Below, piece by piece: positions 26,024-34,227 of a stretch of DNA of 41,603 nucleotides. Under the pieces are notes generated by a model that saw nothing but the letters and a program-made list of their open reading frames with translations, was not told the origin of the DNA and made no database searches. The stretch lies in contig CAZQTW010000057.1 in assembly GCA_964596165.1 (NCBI GenBank), forward strand, positions 1-41,603, written 5' to 3'. The stretch is from CAYUQT01 sp964596165 (GTDB taxonomy: Bacteria; Planctomycetota; Phycisphaerae; UBA1845; JAFGLZ01). The number at the start of each line of letters is the position of its first letter. Positions within the stretch are counted from its first letter, which is position 1. The position numbers were made by a program, and so were the translations under genes.

Positions 26024-26920
26024 ATGGCCGCCAGACAAAGACAGGCCGATCTGTTCGACGGCGCCGAATCGATTGCGTCCGCACCACCGCCCCGAATCAA
26101 AGGACTTGTCATTCGGGAGGTGACGTGCAAGACACTGCTCAATACATGCAGCATCGACGACTACTCCTTCAACTGCTACACGGGCTGCGGACACGCGTGT
26201 GTGTACTGCTATGCGCGATTCATGCAGCGATTCCATCCGCATACCGAGCCGTGGGGTCGATTCGTGGACGTCAAGGTCAACGCCGCGGAGGTCCTTGCCC
26301 GTCAGCTTCGGCGATTGCCGCCCGGCGATGTCTTCACGAGCAGTGCGTGCGACGGCTGGCAACCGGTTGAGGCGCACTACCAACTGACGCGACGATGCTG
26401 CCGGATGCTCGTCGACCTGGGGTTCCGTCTAAACATACTGACGAAGAACGAATTGGTGCTCAGGGATTTGGACATCTTGAGCGAGCGATGTGTTCGGCTG
26501 GGCGTGACGATCACGTCGCCGGACGAGTGGGTTGCCAGATTGTGGGAACCCGGGGCGTCGCCCGTGTCGGCCCGATGGGAGGTTCTTCGTCGGGCCAAGG
26601 CCGCGGGGCTGAAGACGGCGGTCATGTTCGGGCCGTTGCTTCCCGGCATCAGCGACACGGACGACAAACTGGCCGAGCTGTTCGAACGGGCGGCCCAGAC
26701 CGAAGTGGATGTCATTTGGACCGATGCACTGAATCCTCGTCCGCGGGTTTGGCCCAGTGTTCAGGGGCTTCTCCGCGAACGATGGCCCGATCTGGTGCCC
26801 CTCTATCGCCACGTACTGTTTGAGCCGGATGAGCGGGCGAAGTACCGGGCGGACCTCGGCGCACGGCTGCGTAAGGCCGCCACGTCGGCAGGGGTGGCGA
26901 AGCGATGGTCCGCGTGCTGA
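26024..26920 (+). CDS. SplB-like radical SAM protein
   Basis: A 298-residue protein with a radical SAM cluster motif CGHACVYC (CX3CX2C; C55, C59, C62 from the chosen start), preceded by a further cysteine in SFNCYTG and followed by YARFMQRF. The region KGLVIREVTCKTLLNTCS and the later strands (FTSSACDGWQPVEAHY, RLNILTKNELVLRD) match the group related to spore photoproduct lyase and Rv2578c. The group cleaves S-adenosylmethionine to make a radical; the substrate here is unknown. The open frame allows a TTG at 25964 or an ATG at 25970, but those start within 30 bases of the divergent DJ-1 gene, so I prefer the ATG at 26024. N-terminal evidence is weak either way. Confidence 0.87.
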   Translation: MAARQRQADLFDGAESIASAPPPRIKGLVIREVTCKTLLNTCSIDDYSFNCYTGCGHACVYCYARFMQRFHPHTEPWGRFVDVKVNAAEVLARQLRRLPPGDVFTSSACDGWQPVEAHYQLTRRCCRMLVDLGFRLNILTKNELVLRDLDILSERCVRLGVTITSPDEWVARLWEPGASPVSARWEVLRRAKAAGLKTAVMFGPLLPGISDTDDKLAELFERAAQTEVDVIWTDALNPRPRVWPSVQGLLRERWPDLVPLYRHVLFEPDERAKYRADLGARLRKAATSAGVAKRWSAC

Positions 26921-27428
26921 GGCCACGTGTTTCTGGGCGCTGTTTGCCTTTCCGATCGGCGGTCTCGAGCCCGTTGTGGACGACCGGCCACGCTCGACGG
27001 GAGCGCTGTCGGCGTATCATGCTCTTATGTCTGCCAACCGCCGCACCTCTTCTTGCGCGATCTCGGCTAAGGCGTCTCATAACGTCTCGGTGGTTCTACG
27101 ATTTCATCGGTTGTCTTTCATCCGGAGGGCGAAAGGGATCTCGGTAACACCCCTGATCACGGCATTCAACCTGGGGTTGGTTGGTGGCGGTGGTAGACAG
27201 TCCCCCGTTCCGTGGGTGGTGGCGACCGAGGGTGTGAATCACGGGATGATCGGTCCTGTTTTTATCAGACCCCGGTGACCTTACGTCAGGTTTACCCATC
27301 TTTTGCATTTTTCCCAGACCAATCTTATTTTTTGTCTAGCCGCTGACCCCATGCCTCATGCCGGCCGCATTGGGTACGCCGATATAGCCGGCTGCAGTTT
27401 GGACTGTAACAGTAGTTGCCGCTGAAAC
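26921..27428. other. intergenic stretch upstream of the FHA coiled-coil gene
   Basis: About 500 bases without a credible gene. The right half (about 27250-27340) is T-rich on the plus strand. It contains a weak hairpin with a T-rich loop (arms 27252-27258 and 27266-27271) and a sequence at 27193-27210, GACAGTCCCCCGTT, related to motifs at 15384 and 41422. No clear promoter for the downstream gene could be identified. Confidence 0.45.
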
Positions 27429-27434
27429 TTGCCG

Positions 27435-30221
27435 ATGTACTCGCTAGCGAGTCCTATGGGCAGGAGCCTGGACTCGACACGACCGGGGCAGACAGGAAAC
27501 GCGGGGAGCGACCCAGTGCCGACGGAATCACCCTCCATGGCCACAGCTCAGGCGCCGTTGCCTGCAACGGCACCGAAGGCCCGCATCACCACGGGAAAGG
27601 GGACCCCTGCGGAGAAGAGCTGGAATCTGCGTCGTCCGATCACGCTTATTGGTAGCCGACGCACCGCCCACATCCTTCTTCGTCATCCTGAGGTGAGCAA
27701 GGCGCATTGCGTCGTATTGAACACAGGCCACCATGTCATTGCCCGAGATCTCAACAGCCGAACGGGCGTTTTGGTTAACGGGCAGAGCATTCGTAGCGTG
27801 GAGATTCGTGATGGCCATGTGATGAAGATCGGACCGGTCGAGATTGAGTTCTCGATTCAGTCGGGCACGGAGCACACGGACCGTGATCCGTTGAAGATGC
27901 CGTGTCCCCTGAATCTGGCGCGCAAAGATAGTGAGGAACGTTGGTTGCTTTCGGAGGCGATCTGCGTCATAGGTCGCAAACCGGGGACCGATGTCTTTCT
28001 TGACCACACCGATGTTTCTCTTGCGCACGCGATCGTCTGTTGCGTCAACGATCGGCTGTCGCTTTTCGATCTGGGGAGCCGTACGGGAACATGGCTGAAC
28101 GGTCAGCCCATTCAGTTTGCCTACCTCAAGGGAGGCGACACGATTCGCGTCGGGCCGTTTGATATGAGTGTATGCCTCGACGGCGAGTCCCCCGTGGCGA
28201 ACGAGTCGGCTGAGGCCACGCTCGGTCAGGAGGATCTCCCGTCGCTGGTCTTGCAGTGCGGGAGGGCTCTGGGTTCCGGCGATCCGACGGACATTTCAGA
28301 GGCGCTGGAAGACGAGTCCGTACCCATGGAACCCGAGGCTATCGAAGGGCATGTGCCGGACGTCTCGAAAACCATTACCCTATCCGGTTCCGGCAACGTC
28401 GCAGCCGGTACGACATCGTCGGAGGGCGAAGGGTTCGAGGGGACGTACAGTCCCGAGAATCTGATCAGCGACTTGGAGCAGAATCTCGCCGTCCTACAGC
28501 AGAACATGGCCCAGTCGGCTCAGCGGCTTGGGCAATGGCAGAAGCGGTTGGAGGCCCGGTCGGAGCAACTTGATCGGCGGGACGCCGAGCTCAACCGAAA
28601 GGTCGAGGAGATTGGTCAACTCGAGCAAGAGCTTGCCCATCGGAAGGGGGAGATTGATCGCTACGACCAGGAGATTGAGCGGAGAGAGGCCGAACTCAAG
28701 GCAGGACAAGAGGAGTTGGCCAAGCGGCAGGCCGATTTGGAGGGACGTTTGGCCCAGCTTGCGAACGATGCCGCGGGGCTGGACCGTGCCAAGGCTGAAC
28801 TCGAGGCTGCTCGGAAGTCCGTCGAAGACTCTCAGAATGCGGTGAGAGCGCGCACGGCCGAACTAGACCGTACCAAGGCGGAACTGGAGGCTGCGCGCAA
28901 GGCCCTGGACGAGTCCGAGGATGCGGCCAAAGCCCGTTCTGCCGAACTGGACCAACGCGAGTCCGAGGTGAAGCAGAGGGAAGGCCGGCTGACCGAGCGC
29001 GAGCAGGAGCTTGCGACTCAGCAGCAGGAATTGCAGGCGGCCCAGGACGAACTGGAGGCGCGGCGTGCCGAGGTCGCGGCGGAGATTGCGCATCAAGAAG
29101 AGCAACTGGCCGAAAGCCAAGCGGAAGTAGCCTCCAAGAACGAGCAGCTTGCGGAGCGTGCCCGCCAGCTTGACGCTCGGCATCAGGAGCTGCAGGTCGA
29201 ACGGGAACGGTTCGACAGAGAACGGGCCGATTGGGAATCCAAAGCAAAGGCGCTGGAGAACGAGCGACGGGAAATCGCGGCCGCCGTCTCGCAACTCGAA
29301 CGGGATCGTGCCGAGTTGGCGTCGGAGAAGGTTGCCGCGAAAGAAGAGGCTCAGCGGCGGTCCGCGGCCCTTGAGGCATCCTCGGCGGAAGTGGAGAAGC
29401 GGCGTCAGGAGCTTCAGGCTTGTTCCGAGCGACAGGAGGCCGAGGCGAAGGCCCTTGCCCGCATGAAGGAGGAATTGGAGAAGGTCTCCGGCACGTGGAA
29501 GTCGCGGGCGGACGAGTTGGATCGTCGAGAGCAGGAGTTGAGACAACGGGAAGCCGCAGTCCAACAGCAGGCCGCTCGAGTGGAAAAGGACCTGGCATCG
29601 GTCCGCAAACAGACGGTCCTGATTCAGCAACTCAAGGCGGCGCTCGCTCAGGCCAATGCGGTCTTCGCAACGGGTTCCGAGCCGTCGGATGCTCCTGGGG
29701 GTTCCTCATCGAGCCGGTCCGAGCCTGATGTGTCCGGCAGCGTGAAGACCACCGCCTCGCACGGGGCAGAGACTGTCGGCGCCGTGCCTGAAGGCAACGA
29801 ACGTGCCGATGCGGCGCAGACCGTCGGTCAGGCTCACGGTTCCCCATCAGAGACTCCTCATGTCGAGGAACCCCCGGCGGCGCCATCGCCGGCTCCGTCG
29901 ACGCCGCAAGCCGTGAGCTCGACGCATTTGGACGACGCGGCGCAACATGCGAATCCGGCCGTTAGTCGGAGACCCGATGGCGGCCGCAAGACCGATCCCT
30001 CCAAGCCGGCCGGCACGTCCCGAACGGTCGCGGCGCCAAAGGACGGGCCTTCCAAGGCGGAACTCGATCCGGAGACCCTGGAGAGCCTTAAGATGATGCG
30101 TCGTCTGGGCGCCAAAGGAACGGACGACGAACTGCTCGCCCAACTGGCCGCCAAGCACAAGTCGAAGGGTTCGGAGGAGGGTGATGGGGCGAAGAAAAAG
30201 CGATGGTGGTCCCGCACGTAG
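27435..30221 (+). CDS. twin-FHA long coiled-coil protein
   Basis: A protein of about 928 residues, cytoplasmic by lack of any signal or membrane segment. After a low-complexity N-terminus come two FHA domains: about 63-141 (ITLIGSRRTAHILL, VSKAHC, TGVLVNGQSI) and about 170-248 (CVIGRKPGTDVFLD, VSLAHA, TGTWLNGQPI). Both carry S-x-x-H in place of the usual S-x-H spacing, so phosphothreonine binding is likely but unproven. An acidic linker leads into a continuous charged coiled coil from about 343 to 745, and then a Pro/Ala/Ser-rich tail ending in basic KKKRWWSRT. It could be a filament-like scaffold that docks phosphorylated proteins, possibly products of the nearby kinase. The start is uncertain: an ATG at 27435 (chosen), a TTG at 27429 and an ATG at 27537 all lack a clear ribosome binding site. 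Confidence 0.88.
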   Translation: MYSLASPMGRSLDSTRPGQTGNAGSDPVPTESPSMATAQAPLPATAPKARITTGKGTPAEKSWNLRRPITLIGSRRTAHILLRHPEVSKAHCVVLNTGHHVIARDLNSRTGVLVNGQSIRSVEIRDGHVMKIGPVEIEFSIQSGTEHTDRDPLKMPCPLNLARKDSEERWLLSEAICVIGRKPGTDVFLDHTDVSLAHAIVCCVNDRLSLFDLGSRTGTWLNGQPIQFAYLKGGDTIRVGPFDMSVCLDGESPVANESAEATLGQEDLPSLVLQCGRALGSGDPTDISEALEDESVPMEPEAIEGHVPDVSKTITLSGSGNVAAGTTSSEGEGFEGTYSPENLISDLEQNLAVLQQNMAQSAQRLGQWQKRLEARSEQLDRRDAELNRKVEEIGQLEQELAHRKGEIDRYDQEIERREAELKAGQEELAKRQADLEGRLAQLANDAAGLDRAKAELEAARKSVEDSQNAVRARTAELDRTKAELEAARKALDESEDAAKARSAELDQRESEVKQREGRLTEREQELATQQQELQAAQDELEARRAEVAAEIAHQEEQLAESQAEVASKNEQLAERARQLDARHQELQVERERFDRERADWESKAKALENERREIAAAVSQLERDRAELASEKVAAKEEAQRRSAALEASSAEVEKRRQELQACSERQEAEAKALARMKEELEKVSGTWKSRADELDRREQELRQREAAVQQQAARVEKDLASVRKQTVLIQQLKAALAQANAVFATGSEPSDAPGGSSSSRSEPDVSGSVKTTASHGAETVGAVPEGNERADAAQTVGQAHGSPSETPHVEEPPAAPSPAPSTPQAVSSTHLDDAAQHANPAVSRRPDGGRKTDPSKPAGTSRTVAAPKDGPSKAELDPETLESLKMMRRLGAKGTDDELLAQLAAKHKSKGSEEGDGAKKKRWWSRT
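28779..28946 (+). repeat. tandem 84-base repeat inside the coiled coil
   Basis: Two adjacent 84-base units (28779-28862 and 28863-28946) encode 28-residue, four-heptad units that begin LDR(A/T)KAELEAARK and end in AR(T/S)AE. They are near-identical in their first half and diverge in the second. This is an in-frame internal duplication that keeps the heptad register, suggesting growth of the rod by unequal exchange. Confidence 0.8.
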
Positions 30222-30245
30222 CGACCTCAGCCGCTCTTCCATGGA

Positions 30246-32987
30246 TTAGTCGGCCGGCCCCAGACGGACCGGGCCGAACAAGCCGCCGCCGCGACTCTCC
30301 ATTTCGAACTTCAGCGCCCGTTCGTGATAGGGGCTGGGCCAGCCGGGTCCCTTCTTGCGAGACCATTCGTTTCGGACGCGATCGCTGGTTAACTCATTCG
30401 CCAGCGTGTTGGACACCACGATCGAGAGAGCGTGCTTTCCGGTTGTCAGCGGCGGCAGTGTGATCCGCCACGGACGCCAAAGGATCTTGCCGATTGGCCG
30501 CTCATGGATGTAAACCTCGCACGCATACTCAACCTTTCCGAGGTCCAGCACCAGCGGGCGGTTCGCCCATTCGGTCGGGATTTCCAGTGTTGTTCGGTAT
30601 TCCGCACGGCCGCTGAAATCGGCGGTGAGCTGTGGAGCCCAGGGACCCAGGCGTTCGAGCGAAACGGGCGGCGTGCTGTCACATGGACGAATTTCGAAGT
30701 CGTGTTCGCCGACGACGTGTCGTTGCAGCGGTCTGAGCATCCAACCCTCGCGGAGTTCTTGCCAGGAGGGCGGCGTGGTCGTCTTCGCCTGAGAGGACGC
30801 GGGCTCACTTCTCACCCCCGTATGGATCAGCAGGCTCTCCATGCCTTCGATGGCCACGTCGGCCGCCTGTCCGCCATCCGTCATCGACGCGGTGTGCAGT
30901 AGTTCGATACGTCCGGTCTGTGGAAGGAATCGTCGCAAGCTGCCCTGTTCGCGAAGGACGAGTCGGCCTCGATACGGCGTCAAGCCCTCGTTGAACACGA
31001 AGTAGATGGCCTCGCCGTTCGTCAAGTCCCGAGCAGTAGCGCGCAGCTCACGGTGCGGAGGGTCGCAGATCAGGACGGGTGTTGTCGACGGGACGACCTC
31101 GCCGATCCTTCCGATGAGGACACGCCCGCGGCCGTTCCGGACAGGATGCCGACCGGCCGCGTTCGGGCAGCCCAACATTTCGGCGAGCGTCTTGCCTTGA
31201 TCTCCATCGACCCCCGGCAGATGGTCGATGGCCATGAGCACGCCCGATCCCTTCAGCCATTCCGCCAGCTTGGCCGCCGCGGTTCGACTCAGCCACCGCG
31301 TGGGGCCGAACACGATGGTGGCGTAGCGGACGGACGGCCCGATCAGTTGCCCTTCGGATGCGGGCCAGGTCGACAGGATGTCATCGTCGAGGATGTCGAA
31401 CTCGCACTGGCTTTCCAGGAGGGCCCTGGCCAGTTGGTCGTGCCCCGCGGCGGCCGACGTGTCCTTGCGTCCGTGAGCCCACAGGTCGCGTGAGGGATAA
31501 TACAACGCTGTTGTGACGCGTGGTTCGCCGCAGCTCAGGGTGTAAGCGGTGCGAGCGATGTAGGCATGGAGGTCGCTCAACATCGGCCAGATGGGGTCGA
31601 CGGGGCCGAAATGCGGGCGCTCGCCGGTCATATGATGATCACGGGTGCTCAACGGGTAGCAGCCCATGACGACTATCTGAATGCCGCGGACGAACTGATA
31701 GTCCAGCACCCATTTGATCTGCTCCGGCGTGACGCCGTTGCCGTAGACAGCCATCGATTCGGTGAATGCAAGCCGCCTACCGATCTGGTGGGCCGCGCTG
31801 CCGGCGAATTTCGGGAAGTGATGTCGCGGTTCCTTTCCGGGGAACAACTGTCGCCAGATTACGTCGACACCCGGCAGGTCCATCGCCCGCAACGTCCGCA
31901 GGATGTGGCCGTAGCCGTGGTAGACGGCGCCGAGCGTCTCGTCCTCGCCGCCAAGGTGTCCGCCCGACAACATGCCCATTTGCCGGGCGGCCGTTCGCAA
32001 CGGCTCGAAGTAGGCATCGCAGAATCGCCGCGTCCAGAAATCGCAGTAATCCACCCGAGCCCGGCACGCCCCCACGGGGGCGTCGGCCGCCGGTTCAGTG
32101 AACAGTTCGTCGAGGTGCTCGAAGATGTCGTATCCGAATCGTTCCCTGAAGGCCTCTCTTGCGCCTTCGGTCCAGACGACGTGACGACCCGGATGCAGGC
32201 CCGCAACGGCGGGTTCGTCGGTGAAGGTGAAGCACAGCTCGGGTTTGGCCGGGAGCTGTTCCAACACGGCGCCGTACCGCCGATGTGTCAATTCAATGAA
32301 TCGGTTTGTGGTCTTTGGATTGAGCAGATCGGTGCCGCCGGTCCGGCGAATTCGGTATAGCCATGCCCGGTCGGGCGCCCGATCACCTTGCCACGACCGA
32401 CCTGGTTCGATCAGTGTGATCTTGTCGCCCTGGTGAATCGCAAGGACCACCGTATCGGGCGGGACGGTGTAAGGTTGGTTTGCCTTGAGCGCGACCGCCT
32501 CTCGCACCATAATGTGGCGCGAGAGTTCGGGATGCCCCGCCGCAACTTGTCCGCAGGCCTGTCCGGACGGCCAGCCGCCCTCGTCGTAGATCCACCAGTG
32601 CATTCCGAGGCGTTGTGCCTCTTGCATGGCCAGGCTCACGCGGTCGAAGAACCCGTCGGTCAGGTAGCCGGGGTCCATGGAGTTGTTGGTTGAGTCGGGG
32701 CGGAACTCCCGCGGCATCGGCAGCATACAGACACTCTTGGCGCCGTTTGAGGCCATCTCCCGGAGTTGTCGCTTCAGCAACTCCGGTTCCAGCGGGGCGT
32801 TCCACATCCAGAAGTAGCCCGGCCAATAGAACGCGGGAGGATTCCGAAAAACGTCGGATTCGAACGGTTGCGTCTTCCGGACGTCGCTTGTCAACGGCCA
32901 TCGCCACAACGGCACATCCGACGAGCCGGCGACAGGCCCGCCGGGGACGGCGAACATCGCCACAAAGATCGTTGCGGTTGTCGTCAT
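30246..32987 (-). CDS. second GH106-like exported glycosidase
   Basis: A 913-residue exported protein distantly like the enzyme at 16509-19610. A signal peptide (about 1-21, TATIFVAMFAVPGGPVAG) precedes the barrel: GYFWMWNAPLEPELLKRQL, MHWWIYDEGGWPSGQA (about 129-144), CFTFTDEPA with E258, MLSGGHLGGEDE, and AFTESMAVYGNGVTPEQIKW. It ends in a GH2-type jelly-roll with YRTTLEIPTEW and a W-rich tail. The GH106-like glutamate positions are kept, but sequence between them differs, so its specificity may not be rhamnose. I chose the ATG at 32987 because GAGGACAACTTC precedes it and the signal peptide starts there; the frame runs upstream to 33047. It lies 63 bases after a ROK kinase gene, so the two are probably one operon. 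Its 3' end converges on the FHA coiled-coil gene 24 bases away. Confidence 0.83.
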   Translation of the reverse strand: MTTTATIFVAMFAVPGGPVAGSSDVPLWRWPLTSDVRKTQPFESDVFRNPPAFYWPGYFWMWNAPLEPELLKRQLREMASNGAKSVCMLPMPREFRPDSTNNSMDPGYLTDGFFDRVSLAMQEAQRLGMHWWIYDEGGWPSGQACGQVAAGHPELSRHIMVREAVALKANQPYTVPPDTVVLAIHQGDKITLIEPGRSWQGDRAPDRAWLYRIRRTGGTDLLNPKTTNRFIELTHRRYGAVLEQLPAKPELCFTFTDEPAVAGLHPGRHVVWTEGAREAFRERFGYDIFEHLDELFTEPAADAPVGACRARVDYCDFWTRRFCDAYFEPLRTAARQMGMLSGGHLGGEDETLGAVYHGYGHILRTLRAMDLPGVDVIWRQLFPGKEPRHHFPKFAGSAAHQIGRRLAFTESMAVYGNGVTPEQIKWVLDYQFVRGIQIVVMGCYPLSTRDHHMTGERPHFGPVDPIWPMLSDLHAYIARTAYTLSCGEPRVTTALYYPSRDLWAHGRKDTSAAAGHDQLARALLESQCEFDILDDDILSTWPASEGQLIGPSVRYATIVFGPTRWLSRTAAAKLAEWLKGSGVLMAIDHLPGVDGDQGKTLAEMLGCPNAAGRHPVRNGRGRVLIGRIGEVVPSTTPVLICDPPHRELRATARDLTNGEAIYFVFNEGLTPYRGRLVLREQGSLRRFLPQTGRIELLHTASMTDGGQAADVAIEGMESLLIHTGVRSEPASSQAKTTTPPSWQELREGWMLRPLQRHVVGEHDFEIRPCDSTPPVSLERLGPWAPQLTADFSGRAEYRTTLEIPTEWANRPLVLDLGKVEYACEVYIHERPIGKILWRPWRITLPPLTTGKHALSIVVSNTLANELTSDRVRNEWSRKKGPGWPSPYHERALKFEMESRGGGLFGPVRLGPAD

Positions 32988-33050
32988 GAAGTTGTCCTCG
33001 CTGTTGGTTCGAAGGGGGAGGAGGATGCGCCGAAGGGGCGTCGCCAACCC

Positions 33051-34076
33051 TTAGGATCCGGTGGAGACGGTCGCGAGCCTTCGCCGCACCAGGCATGCCG
33101 CGCCCAGGACGCCCGCGTCGTCGCCCAGCATGGCCCTGACAATTCGGAGGTCCTGATGTGCGACGGGAAACGTGTTCGCACGGACCGCCTCGGCCACGCC
33201 GTCGACGTAAGGTTGGCCGATGGCTTCGGTCACGCCGCCGCCGACGACGATCATCCGCGGGTTAAGCAGATGAACCGCCCCCGCGATCGCCAAGCCGACC
33301 AGGGTGGCCGATTCGTCCACCGCCTGCCGAACCACTTTGTCGCCTTCCGCATAGGCGGTTGCCAGCATCATGCTTCGGATCTCGGCCGCGGCGGCCTCCG
33401 GATTCAACTGTGCGAGTTTGGCCCCGGCGAGTTCCGTCAGTCGACTTTGTTTGCCGTCCTTGATCCGCTCGACGATTCTCCGGATGATGGCGGGGCGGGC
33501 GGCCAGGCTTTCCAAGGTGCCTCGCCAGCCTGTGTTGGCCTTCGGCCCATCGTACTTGATAATCATGTGGCCGATTTCGCCGGCGGCGCCGGTCATGCCT
33601 TCGTGGAGTCGGCCGCCGATGACGATTCCGGCGCCGATGCCCGTACCCACAAAGACGCCGATCAAGTTGTCGACGCCCCGGCCGGCTCCGAGGTCCGATT
33701 CGCCCAACGTGCAAAGGTTCACGTCGTTTCCAAGAAAGACGGGGCGACCGAGCTGTTGGCCGAGAAGCGAGGCGACCTCGACGCGGCCCCATCCGAGATT
33801 CGGTGCCGAGTAGATGACCCCGGCTGTGCTGTCGACGGGTCCGGGCACGCCCACGCCGACGGCCCGAATGTCTTCCATTCGCAGATGCGCCTCTTCGACC
33901 GCACCGCGGATCGTTCTTACGACCCGCTCCAACACGGCTTCCATGCCCTTGTTGGCCTTGGTCTTTTTCTTGCAGCGGGCGATGATATCGCGTTGGCCGG
34001 TGACGACGACAGCCAGGATCTTGGTGCCGCCCACGTCGACGGCCACGATAGGATCAGGTTGCGGAATACCGGCCAT
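33051..34076 (-). CDS. ROK-family sugar kinase, zinc-motif cysteines absent
   Basis: A 341-residue cytoplasmic kinase. The ATP phosphate loop is VAVDVGGTK (D14), the catalytic base D118 is in FLGNDVN, and the second ATP motif is VGTGIGAGIVIGG. The zinc-site histidine is in GEIGHM (H170). The cysteine cluster normally following it (CxCGxxGCxE) reads ANTGWRGTLE, with all three cysteines replaced. An adenosine-binding MIVVGGGV closes the fold. There is no N-terminal DNA-binding domain, so it is an enzyme rather than a ROK repressor; glucose or a related hexose is the probable substrate. I chose the ATG at 34076 because GGAGG lies 4 bases upstream. The GH106-like gene follows 63 bases downstream, linking sugar release to phosphorylation. 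Confidence 0.9.
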   Translation of the reverse strand: MAGIPQPDPIVAVDVGGTKILAVVVTGQRDIIARCKKKTKANKGMEAVLERVVRTIRGAVEEAHLRMEDIRAVGVGVPGPVDSTAGVIYSAPNLGWGRVEVASLLGQQLGRPVFLGNDVNLCTLGESDLGAGRGVDNLIGVFVGTGIGAGIVIGGRLHEGMTGAAGEIGHMIIKYDGPKANTGWRGTLESLAARPAIIRRIVERIKDGKQSRLTELAGAKLAQLNPEAAAAEIRSMMLATAYAEGDKVVRQAVDESATLVGLAIAGAVHLLNPRMIVVGGGVTEAIGQPYVDGVAEAVRANTFPVAHQDLRIVRAMLGDDAGVLGAACLVRRRLATVSTGS

Positions 34077-34184
34077 GCGACCTCCTGCAATGCCCCGCGG
34101 CGGGGGGCCATACGCTTGACGGGCGTCAGGATAGTCGGGTTGGGCGTGCCGATCAACCGGCGATCGCGAAAGGGTCACGCCACT

Positions 34185-34212
34185 TTGCCGTCCCGTATCG
34201 ACAGGCTAGAAT
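34185..34212 (+). promoter_or_regulatory. putative mutS promoter
   Basis: TTGCCG (34185-34190) and TAGAAT (34207-34212) are separated by a 16-base spacer, fitting a housekeeping promoter. Transcription would start near 34219, only about 9 bases before the ATG at 34228, which favours the GTG at 34252 as the true mutS start. Confidence 0.4.
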
Positions 34213-34227
34213 GAGCACCCGCGCTGG

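Noticed and set aside
28779..28946. CRISPR-like direct repeats
   Set aside because: The repeats are contiguous, in frame and part of a coiled coil; there are no spacers, and no Cas genes are in the window.
28696..29630. Long minus-strand open frames opposite the coiled-coil gene (Pro/Arg-rich, and Leu-rich)
   Set aside because: Low-complexity antisense of Glu/Ala/Gln-rich codons; no start site or domain.
32766..34214. 482-residue plus-strand open frame spanning the ROK gene
   Set aside because: Antisense of a clear kinase with all active-site motifs; it also runs through the intergenic region.
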